Part shown: piece after piece, positions 1 through 5,936 of the stretch
Numbering within the stretch: position 1 is the first letter of the stretch
Layout: each line of letters opens with the position of its first letter
Assembly (NCBI GenBank): GCA_002308235.1
Contig: DBVS01000047.1
Coordinates: forward strand, 1-22,847
From: Lachnospiraceae bacterium UBA1258
Lineage (GTDB): Bacteria; Bacillota; Clostridia; Lachnospirales; Lachnospiraceae
DNA: 22,847 bases
Direction: 5' to 3'
The notes under the pieces: generated by a model
Databases searched by the model: none
What the model saw: only the letters and a program-made list of their open reading frames with translations
Told to the model about the DNA's origin: nothing
Translations under genes and position numbers: made by a program

Positions 1-84
1 TGCGGTAAGGTTCGCAGAGCTAAGCTCTACTACCTCAGAGACAGAGTTGGTAAGGCTGCTAAGGTTAAGGAAGTTGTTAAATAA
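1..84 (+). CDS. rplS: 50S ribosomal protein L19, C-terminal 27 codons (partial)
   Basis: This is the 3' end of a gene entering from the left edge, reading in frame from base 1 to a TAA. The visible residues include RRAKLYYLRDRVGKAAKVKE, the conserved C-terminal tail of ribosomal protein L19, which lies at the 30S–50S interface of the large subunit. In many Firmicutes rplS precedes lepB, rbgA and rnhB, and the same order follows here. A strong intrinsic terminator lies 10 bases past the stop, so most transcripts should end there and the next gene needs its own promoter. Identity is secure from the tail sequence and the context; the start lies outside the window. Confidence 0.95.
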   Translation, partial: CGKVRRAKLYYLRDRVGKAAKVKEVVK

Positions 85-94
85 TAATGATATC

Positions 95-129
95 AAAGAG
101 GAGCAATCTTAGGATTGTTCCTCTTTTTC
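95..129 (+). terminator. Rho-independent terminator after rplS
   Basis: The arms 95-108 and 113-126 form a stem of about 14 bp with one G-U wobble (103/118) and a TTAG loop (109-112). The 3' arm runs directly into a T-rich tract. This is a textbook intrinsic terminator and should end the rplS transcript. Confidence 0.93.
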
Positions 130-143
130 TATGCTCATTTTTT

Positions 144-152
144 TGCTATAAT
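144..152 (+). promoter_or_regulatory. Extended -10 promoter for lepB
   Basis: TGCTATAAT gives a perfect TATAAT (147-152) preceded by the TGN extension. The -35 region about 17 bases upstream falls in the terminator T-tract and matches poorly, which an extended -10 can tolerate. Transcription would start near 158-161, right at the ATG at 162, so the message would have little or no leader. Confidence 0.6.
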
Positions 153-161
153 AAATAAGTT

Positions 162-752
162 ATGAGAAGAAGACACAAAGGTTTGGATTTTAATCACAGA
201 AGAAGAAAGAAGATTAATGCAGGCGTCCTTAAGGAAATATTTTCCTGGATATTCTGGATAGGTATTTCGGCTGTAACGGCAGTTGTGCTTGTAGTGGTAT
301 TCGGACTTCGTACCAATGTCGTAGGTAACTCTATGGAGCCGCATCTCTACGCCGGTCAGGAGATTCTGATTAACAGACTTATATATCAGATATCCGAGCC
401 TAAGTTTGGTGACGTAATTGCCTTTCAGCCTAACGGCAATGAGAATGCGCACTACTACGTTAAGCGTGTAATCGGCGTTCCCGGGGACACAATAGTTATC
501 AGAAACGGACGTGTATACATCGATGATGTAGAGCTTAAGGAAGACGATTCTTATGACAAGATTGCTGATCCGGGCATTGCGGAGTCAGAGATATTTTTAA
601 AAGAAGGCGAGTACTTTGTGCTGGGAGACAATCGTAACTTCAGCGAGGATTCCCGTTCGGGTAATATAGGCATAGTTAAACATGATTACATAATCGGCAA
701 AGTCTGGTTTAAACTATCGGACAAGCTAGATTACATCGGTATAGTTAAGTAA
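162..752 (+). CDS. lepB: Signal peptidase I (first copy)
   Basis: Type I signal peptidase of 196 aa, which cleaves signal peptides from exported preproteins at the outer face of the membrane. A basic N-terminus (many Arg/Lys in residues 2-17) precedes one membrane segment at about 27-49, the usual Gram-positive layout. The catalytic Ser57 lies in NSMEP and the general-base Lys101 in YVKRVIGVPGD; box E is GDNRNFSEDSR. No Shine-Dalgarno precedes the ATG and there is no other Met until the active-site motif, so this start is chosen because a perfect extended -10 lies just upstream, which suggests leaderless translation. A second lepB follows rbgA. Function is certain; the start is fairly likely. 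Confidence 0.95.
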   Translation: MRRRHKGLDFNHRRRKKINAGVLKEIFSWIFWIGISAVTAVVLVVVFGLRTNVVGNSMEPHLYAGQEILINRLIYQISEPKFGDVIAFQPNGNENAHYYVKRVIGVPGDTIVIRNGRVYIDDVELKEDDSYDKIADPGIAESEIFLKEGEYFVLGDNRNFSEDSRSGNIGIVKHDYIIGKVWFKLSDKLDYIGIVK

Positions 753-762
753 AGGAATAAGT

Positions 763-1647
763 ATGAGCGATAAACCCATAATAAACTGGTATCCGGGCCA
801 CATGAACAAGGCTCGCAAATCCATGGAATCCGGCATGAAACTGATTGATCTTGTTATCGAGATTATTGATGCAAGAGCACCTCTTTCAAGCCGTAATCCC
901 GACATTGATAAAATGGCAGGAGGCAAGGACCGCCTGATTATTATGAACAAGGCAGATCTTGCCGATAAAAATATTAGCGACATGTGGTGCGATTATTTCA
1001 AAGAAAAAGGCATTGAGACTGTATTTATCAACTCCAAGAACAAAGAAGGCTTAAGAAACGTTATGCCCGCAGTCAAGAAAGCCTGTGAAAAACGCATCAA
1101 GCGTAATGAAGCAAGGGGTATTAAGAATCAGCCTATCAGAGCTATGGTGGCAGGTATCCCCAATGTCGGTAAGTCTACATTTATCAATGCTTTTTGCGGC
1201 AAGAACATGGCCAAGACCGGCAATAAGCCCGGTGTTACCAAGGGTAAGCAGTGGATCTCTGTCGGGAAGGATCTGGAGCTTCTTGATACCCCCGGAATCC
1301 TCTGGCCCAAGTTTGAGGACAGGGCCGTTGGCGAAAGACTTGCATATCTTGGTTCCATAAACGATGAAATACTTGTAACGGAGGAACTGGCGGGAACACT
1401 TCTTTTGCAGCTTTTTAAGGATTACCCCGCACTCATATTCGACCGTTACGGCATAACCGAAGAGCTTGATCGGGATGTTTCCGAGGCTTCTTTTTCAACG
1501 AGACAGTCACGGATGCTTGATCATATAGCAAATAAAAGAGGATGTTTGAAAAAAGGAGGAGAAACCGACTATTTCAAGGTTTCGGGAATCGTGCTCGATG
1601 ATTTCCGAAGCGGCAGGATAGGGCGGATTTCATTGGAGAGACCATGA
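763..1647 (+). CDS. rbgA: Ribosome biogenesis GTPase RbgA/YlqF
   Basis: A circularly permuted GTPase of 294 aa required for late assembly of the 50S subunit in Gram-positive bacteria. The motif order shows the permutation: G4 NKAD (62-65) comes before the P-loop GIPNVGKS (131-138), the GVT switch I threonine (159) and G3 DTPG (175-178). The N-terminal INWYPGHMNKA is the family signature, and a C-terminal helical domain follows the GTPase core. AAAGGA stands 7 bases before the ATG. It lies between two signal peptidase genes and its stop overlaps the second lepB start by ATGA, so the two should be translationally coupled. Confidence 0.96.
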   Translation: MSDKPIINWYPGHMNKARKSMESGMKLIDLVIEIIDARAPLSSRNPDIDKMAGGKDRLIIMNKADLADKNISDMWCDYFKEKGIETVFINSKNKEGLRNVMPAVKKACEKRIKRNEARGIKNQPIRAMVAGIPNVGKSTFINAFCGKNMAKTGNKPGVTKGKQWISVGKDLELLDTPGILWPKFEDRAVGERLAYLGSINDEILVTEELAGTLLLQLFKDYPALIFDRYGITEELDRDVSEASFSTRQSRMLDHIANKRGCLKKGGETDYFKVSGIVLDDFRSGRIGRISLERP

Positions 1648-2183
1648 CTTCTAAAGCACGCGAAATATTGAATACCAGCATTTTTGTTCTTGCTGTATTG
1701 ATTCTTTCTTTCTTACTGATCAAATTTGTAGGACAAAGAACGCAGGTTATCGGACCTTCCATGCAGCCCACGCTTTACGACGGAGACAATCTTATCCTTG
1801 ACAAGATCACATATCGTTTCAGGGATCCCAAGCGTTTTGAGGTTGTTGTTTTTCCCTTCAGAAACGGTGAAAACAAGAACTATATCAAACGTGTTATCGG
1901 ACTTCCGGGCGAGACCGTAAAGATTGATATTGACGGAAATATCTTTATAAACGGCGAGAAACTTGAGGAGTCTTTCGGACTTGAAGTAATCAAAAATCCC
2001 GGAATCGCAGCCGAAGGCATGACACTCGGAGAGGGAGAGTTCTTTGTGCTGGGTGATAACAGGAACAATTCCGAGGATTCAAGATATGAGGTCGTCGGAG
2101 CCGTTAAGAAGGACGAAATCATGGGCAGGGCCTGGCTTCGCATCTGGCCTTTGAATAATTTCGGTTTCGTAAAACATAAGTAG
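1644..2183 (+). CDS. lepB: Signal peptidase I (second copy)
   Basis: A second type I signal peptidase, 179 aa, starting in an ATGA overlap with rbgA. It has a short N-terminal tail, one membrane segment (about 10-29), catalytic Ser39 in GPSMQP, general-base Lys82 in YIKRVIGLPGE, and box E GDNRNNSEDSR. All catalytic residues are present, so both copies should be active. It lacks the long basic N-terminal extension of the upstream copy and is clearly diverged from it, so this is an old paralogue pair. Two or more type I peptidases are common in Firmicutes, where they share bulk secretion or differ in substrate preference; which applies here cannot be told from sequence. Confidence 0.95.
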   Translation: MTSKAREILNTSIFVLAVLILSFLLIKFVGQRTQVIGPSMQPTLYDGDNLILDKITYRFRDPKRFEVVVFPFRNGENKNYIKRVIGLPGETVKIDIDGNIFINGEKLEESFGLEVIKNPGIAAEGMTLGEGEFFVLGDNRNNSEDSRYEVVGAVKKDEIMGRAWLRIWPLNNFGFVKHK

Positions 2184-2190
2184 GCTGTAA

Positions 2191-2835
2191 ATGGACGTTA
2201 TCAAAAACGATAAAAAGTACGATAAATATCTTAAAGAGGTTGAACGCACCGAGAGTCTCAAGGTTTACGAGCGTGAATATGAGGCCCTTGGTTATGTTTG
2301 CGGCATTGACGAGGTGGGCAGAGGCCCCTTTGCGGGTCCAGTGGTAGCCTGTGCCGTAATACTTCCGAAGGATTGTAAGATCCTTTATTTAAACGACTCA
2401 AAGAAACTTTCCGAGAAGAAGCGCGAAGAACTTTACGATGTGATCATGGACGGAGCCGTAAGTGTCGGCATCGGCATGAGAGGCCCCGAGAGGATTGACG
2501 AGATCAACATCCTCAATGCCACTTATGAAGCCATGCGTGATGCCGTGGCAAATCTTTCGGTGGTTCCCGATGTTTTGCTGAATGACGCCGTAACGATCCC
2601 GGGTCTTCCCATGAAACAGGTCCCCATCGTAAAGGGAGATGCCAAAAGCGTTTCAATCGCTGCGGCAAGCATAGTGGCCAAGGTTACAAGAGACCGGATG
2701 ATGGTCGATTATGCAAAGATATATCCTGAGTATGACTTTGCGTCAAACAAGGGATACGGCACGAAGAAACACATCGAGGCCATTCGTGAATACGGAATGA
2801 CTCCCATCCACAGGAGATCCTTCGTTCACTTATAG
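2191..2835 (+). CDS. rnhB: Ribonuclease HII
   Basis: RNase HII, 214 aa, cuts the RNA strand of RNA:DNA hybrids and starts removal of misincorporated ribonucleotides. The signature GIDEVGRGPFAGPVVA supplies the first two acidic catalytic residues (Asp40, Glu41). Asp132 (in LLNDAV) and Asp168 (in KVTRDR, after the AAASIVAK helix) complete the DEDD set. KGYGTKKH and the terminal HRRSF are also typical. The first 30 or so residues are charged and variable, as in other Firmicute RnhB proteins. Only a weak AGG ribosome site (near 2182) precedes the ATG, 7 bases after lepB stops, so coupling to upstream translation is likely. Confidence 0.96.
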   Translation: MDVIKNDKKYDKYLKEVERTESLKVYEREYEALGYVCGIDEVGRGPFAGPVVACAVILPKDCKILYLNDSKKLSEKKREELYDVIMDGAVSVGIGMRGPERIDEINILNATYEAMRDAVANLSVVPDVLLNDAVTIPGLPMKQVPIVKGDAKSVSIAAASIVAKVTRDRMMVDYAKIYPEYDFASNKGYGTKKHIEAIREYGMTPIHRRSFVHL

Positions 2836-2843
2836 GTGGATTT

Positions 2844-4487
2844 ATGGCAGGTTTTCCCATTAATTTTCTGTCCGACCTGGTTAACAGACAGTCGGGCGAC
2901 AATTCCATAGCCGCACTTACAGGTAAAAGCGCGGCCGCGGCAGAAGCCAATCAAAAAGCATTGGCTTCGCTTCTTGACGGCCTTTCAAACGGCGAGACCA
3001 TTGTGGGAAAGATCCTTTCTTCATCCGAAGGCACCCTTCGGATTCTTACGGGCGACAACGTACTGCTGGATGCCCTTGTAAATGACAATATCACCCTTAA
3101 AGAGGGCACCACGGCCTTGTTTGAAGTAAACAAAGGTCCCGACAATCAAGTGTCCTTAAGACCCCTTTATCAGAATTTATCAAGCGAAGAGACAGCCAAA
3201 TCCGCTCTCAGACAGGCAGGGCTTCCGGAGAATGAAAGAAGCCTTGAGATGGTTGCCCGCAACATGGAGTACGGAAATCCCATCGACAGGAATTCCCTGA
3301 TTGAATCATTCAGGTCCGTTTCTTTGTATCCGGATGTGCCCGTAAAATATATAGTCGACCTTCAGAAGATGGGAATTCCGGAAACCCGGGAAAACTTCGA
3401 TCAGTACAGGGCATATCTAAACATGGAAAATTCCGTGGCGGAGGCTTTTACGGAGATTACGGATTCGCTGTTTTACGAGCTTTCAAAGGTTACGGAGGGT
3501 TTGATCGCTTCCGGCGAAACCGGAAATTCAAATCCCTTGCCTGCAGGTCTTGTAAGCGAAGGCACAGCCCTTTACGACTCACTTATTGCTTTTGCCGAAA
3601 GCGGTGACACCAATGAATCTTCCGGGCTTTCATTTACCAAGGAAGAGATTTCGGAGCTTATTTCCAAATTCGGCGAAAAAAATGTTTTAAACCTTACGGA
3701 ACTTATGGCGGAAGAATCTGATCAAATTCATCCGACGGTGGTTTTAAAAGCGGCTCTTTCGGATTTAAAGACGGGTGTTTTGGGTGGCAGCGTTGCCGGA
3801 CCAACAGATCCTCAAACCGCTGCTGAGACCGAAATCGCGGATCTCAGGGCTTCGTTACAGAAACTGACCGAAGGCTTAAAGGACATTTTATCAAGGGCAT
3901 TTTCTTCGCAGTGGTCCCTTGACAAAGAAAAGGTCGGTGACAAAAGAGAAGTCCGTGAACTTTACAACAGACTGTTCGAACAGTCGGGAAAGCTTCTTGA
4001 GAGCCTATCTTCGAAGCTTGGCTCGGAATCTCCGGTTACGGCGAAGGCTCAGAACCTTTCAAATAACCTGCAGTTTATGAATTCTCTTAACAATTTTGTC
4101 CCGTATATCCAGATTCCATTCAGGGGGCATTCGGGAAACGCGGGAAGCGAACTGTATGTTTATAAAAACAAAAAGTCCTTATCAAGTGGTGACGGAGAGA
4201 TCAGTGCTTTCGTTCACCTTGACATGGAGAATCTGGGTCCCACCGACGTATACGTAAAGATGCTGGACCACGCAGTAACCACGAAATTTACGCTTAAAGA
4301 TGATGAGGCTCTTAAACTGGTAAGCGACAACATCGATTTTCTAAATAAACGACTGAATGAAAAGGGGTATTCTTTTACATCGGAGATGCTCGTTAACGAA
4401 AAGCCGGTATCTCCCATGGAAGAGATGCTTTTAAATACCACAAACCGCATCATGGTGGCAAAAACATCCTTTGATGCAAGGATCTGA
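2844..4487 (+). CDS. FliK-like (YlqG-type) flagellar hook-length control protein
   Basis: Predicted 547-aa protein resembling flagellar hook-length control (FliK) proteins and in the position of B. subtilis ylqG. The N-terminal two thirds are Ser/Glu/Leu-rich, poorly conserved and helical. The last 130 residues carry the FliK-type C-terminal core: LDMENLGPTDVYVKM, then a strand-rich stretch, then a long helix ending NKRLNEKGYSF. In FliK that core contacts the FlhB cytoplasmic domain to switch export from rod/hook to filament substrates. The next gene encodes just such an FlhB-like domain, which strengthens the call. AGGTGG lies 4 bases before the ATG. No signal peptide or membrane segment is seen. 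Assignment rests on weak C-terminal similarity plus synteny. Confidence 0.7.
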   Translation: MAGFPINFLSDLVNRQSGDNSIAALTGKSAAAAEANQKALASLLDGLSNGETIVGKILSSSEGTLRILTGDNVLLDALVNDNITLKEGTTALFEVNKGPDNQVSLRPLYQNLSSEETAKSALRQAGLPENERSLEMVARNMEYGNPIDRNSLIESFRSVSLYPDVPVKYIVDLQKMGIPETRENFDQYRAYLNMENSVAEAFTEITDSLFYELSKVTEGLIASGETGNSNPLPAGLVSEGTALYDSLIAFAESGDTNESSGLSFTKEEISELISKFGEKNVLNLTELMAEESDQIHPTVVLKAALSDLKTGVLGGSVAGPTDPQTAAETEIADLRASLQKLTEGLKDILSRAFSSQWSLDKEKVGDKREVRELYNRLFEQSGKLLESLSSKLGSESPVTAKAQNLSNNLQFMNSLNNFVPYIQIPFRGHSGNAGSELYVYKNKKSLSSGDGEISAFVHLDMENLGPTDVYVKMLDHAVTTKFTLKDDEALKLVSDNIDFLNKRLNEKGYSFTSEMLVNEKPVSPMEEMLLNTTNRIMVAKTSFDARI

Positions 4488-4488
4488 T

Positions 4489-4788
4489 ATGGCTGAAGAA
4501 AAGAAAAACAACGAACCGAAACAAAAGCCCAGACAGGCCATAGCACTTGAGTACGATCCCGAGGATATCGCCCCCAGGGTCATTGCCTCGGGAAGCGGGT
4601 ATCTGGCGGATAAGATCATCGATGCCGCCAAGAAGGACGACATTCCCATTCACGAGGACGAAAAGCTGGCTGCTACCTTGTCAAAACTCGATGTGGGAGA
4701 GGCGATACCTCCGGAACTCTACGAGGTGGTTGCGGAAGTCCTGGTATTTGTGGATGCCATGGACAAGATCAAAGGCAAGATGGGGTAA
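4489..4788 (+). CDS. FlhB-like C-terminal domain protein (YlqH-type)
   Basis: A 99-aa soluble protein matching only the cytoplasmic C-terminal part of the type III export switch protein FlhB/EscU. After a Lys/Glu-rich tail, AIALEYDPEDIAPRVIASG and GYLADKIIDAAKKDDIPIHED align to the region just after the FlhB autocleavage site, and VGEAIPPELYEVVAEVL to its last helices. The NPTH self-cleavage motif and all membrane segments are absent. B. subtilis YlqH has the same layout and genomic place. It pairs with the FliK-like gene one base upstream. I place the start at 4489, not at the earlier in-frame ATG at 4471, because AAGGA at 4478-4482 is 6 bases away and the FliK-like gene ends at 4487. Confidence 0.85.
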   Translation: MAEEKKNNEPKQKPRQAIALEYDPEDIAPRVIASGSGYLADKIIDAAKKDDIPIHEDEKLAATLSKLDVGEAIPPELYEVVAEVLVFVDAMDKIKGKMG

Positions 4789-4791
4789 TGA

Positions 4792-5142
4792 ATGAATAAA
4801 AGAAAAACAGGCGGAGAAGCCGAGGCGAAGGCAGTACGGTTTCTTTGTGACAACGGGGTAAAGATTTTAAAGCGCAACTTTTATACAAGGGGCGGAGAGG
4901 TTGATATAATCGGACTTCACGACGGTTATGTGGTCTTTTTCGAGGTTAAATTCAGGACGGACGATCGCTGCGGAGATCCCGCGGAGGCCGTGGATTCCTA
5001 CAAAAAACGTCATATAGTATATGCTGCCAAGTACTATCTATACAAAAAGCATTATCCTGTGGAAACTCCCGTGAGATTTGACGTAATCGCCATTACCGGA
5101 GATAATTATAACTGGATAAAGAACGCTTTTGAGTGCTGTTAA
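4792..5142 (+). CDS. YraN/UPF0102 family nuclease-fold protein
   Basis: A 116-aa member of the YraN (UPF0102) family, small soluble proteins with a restriction-endonuclease-like fold and no agreed physiological role. The diagnostic residues are present: GGEAEAKAVRFL in the first helix, the acidic pair in GGEVDIIG, and FFEVKFR with the E-x-K nuclease motif, followed by FDVIAITG. These resemble the metal-binding residues of Holliday-junction resolvases. The ATG sits three bases after the FlhB-like stop with a GGGG stretch about 6 bases upstream. It is the last gene of the cluster; no terminator is seen downstream. Family assignment is firm and function uncertain. Confidence 0.9.
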   Translation: MNKRKTGGEAEAKAVRFLCDNGVKILKRNFYTRGGEVDIIGLHDGYVVFFEVKFRTDDRCGDPAEAVDSYKKRHIVYAAKYYLYKKHYPVETPVRFDVIAITGDNYNWIKNAFECC

Positions 5143-5161
5143 GGCCTCTTTTAAAAAAAGA

Positions 5162-5190
5162 TTAAGAAAACCTATGCAGCACGTTAATAT
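5162..5190 (+). promoter_or_regulatory. Possible promoter for the two-component pair
   Basis: TTAAGA (5162-5167) and TAATAT (5185-5190) are 17 bases apart and each differs from the sigma-A consensus at two positions. The predicted start near 5197 leaves a leader of about 35 bases that keeps the AGGAGG intact. A second AT-rich match at CATAAT (5214-5219) would start transcription inside the ribosome site and is less credible. Evidence is consensus matching only. Confidence 0.35.
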
Positions 5191-5220
5191 TTCATTGATA
5201 GCATTTTATTTGACATAATG

Positions 5221-5226
5221 AGGAGG
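5221..5226 (+). promoter_or_regulatory. Strong ribosome binding site that fixes a GTG start
   Basis: A perfect AGGAGG stands 6 bases before GTG at 5233. The in-frame ATG at 5218 would place this site inside the gene, so GTG 5233 is the likely true start of the response regulator. Confidence 0.85.
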
Positions 5227-5232
5227 TGCACT

Positions 5233-5925
5233 GTGGCAAACATTCTGGTATGCGATGACGATCGCGAGATCGTGGACGCCATCGAAATATATCTTCAGCA
5301 GGAAAATTTTCAGGTTTTTAAAGCATATGACGGCATCGAGGCCATCGAAGTACTTAACAATAATGAGATACATCTTCTTGTGATCGATGTCATGATGCCA
5401 AGACTCGACGGGATTCATGCCATCATGAAGATCCGCGAAAAATCCAGTATTCCCATCATCGTTCTTTCCGCAAAAACGGAAGATCCCGATAAGATTTTAG
5501 GTCTTAACGTGGGGGCCGACGATTATATCGCAAAGCCCTTCAATCCCTTAGAACTTGTGGCGAGAGTAAAATCGCAGTTAAGAAGATACACGAAACTCGG
5601 GAACATGCCCGAGGAATCCAGCGAAATCTATTCGGTGGGCGGTCTTATCATGAATGATGAGACCAAAGAAGTTACTGTGGACGAAGAACCCGTTAAGCTT
5701 ACACCCATCGAATACAATATCTTGCTTCTCCTGGTGAAGAATCAGGGCAGGGTATTCTCAATCGACCAGATCTATGAGAAAATCTGGAATGAGCAGGCAA
5801 TAGGTGCCGACAATACCGTTGCGGTTCATATCAGACACATACGTGAAAAAATCGAGATCAATCCCAGAGAACCCAGATATCTGAAGGTTGTTTGGGGTGT
5901 CGGCTATAAAGTTGACAAAATGTAA
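5233..5925 (+). CDS. OmpR/PhoB-type (VanR-like) response regulator
   Basis: A DNA-binding response regulator of about 230 aa. The receiver domain (1-120) has the acidic pocket at Asp8-Asp9, phospho-acceptor Asp52 in LLVIDVMMP, the conserved Ser/Thr position in VLSAK and Lys in YIAKPF. The winged-helix domain (about 135-230) shows LTPIEYNILLLLVKNQGRVFS and VAVHIRHIREKIE, ending VVWGVGYKVDK, all typical of OmpR-type effectors. It starts with GTG because of the ideal AGGAGG. The sensor kinase gene begins 11 bases downstream, so the two form a cognate pair. Targets cannot be named; VanR-like proteins in this group often respond to envelope stress or control transporters. Confidence 0.95.
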   Translation: MANILVCDDDREIVDAIEIYLQQENFQVFKAYDGIEAIEVLNNNEIHLLVIDVMMPRLDGIHAIMKIREKSSIPIIVLSAKTEDPDKILGLNVGADDYIAKPFNPLELVARVKSQLRRYTKLGNMPEESSEIYSVGGLIMNDETKEVTVDEEPVKLTPIEYNILLLLVKNQGRVFSIDQIYEKIWNEQAIGADNTVAVHIRHIREKIEINPREPRYLKVVWGVGYKVDKM

Positions 5926-5936
5926 ACGGAGAGCCA

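Noticed and set aside
3023..3043. Perfect 9-bp inverted repeat with a 3-base loop (ATCCGAAGG/CCTTCGGAT) in the FliK-like gene
   Set aside because: No T-tract on either strand and fully inside the coding frame (SSSEGTLRI); a chance or codon-driven hairpin is the simpler reading.
3970..3985. 16-bp perfect palindrome GACTGTTCGAACAGTC
   Set aside because: It lies deep inside the FliK-like gene, far from any promoter; a match of this length somewhere in a window of this size is not surprising, and it does not fit the Firmicute LexA box orientation.
5143..5165. Possible terminator after yraN (TCTTTT then AAAAAAAGA)
   Set aside because: The complementary runs are adjacent with no room for a loop, the pairing is A-T only, and there is no following T-tract.
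5214..5219. CATAAT as -10 of the response regulator gene
   Set aside because: Transcription would start inside or after the AGGAGG, removing the ribosome site, and no suitable -35 is at the right distance.
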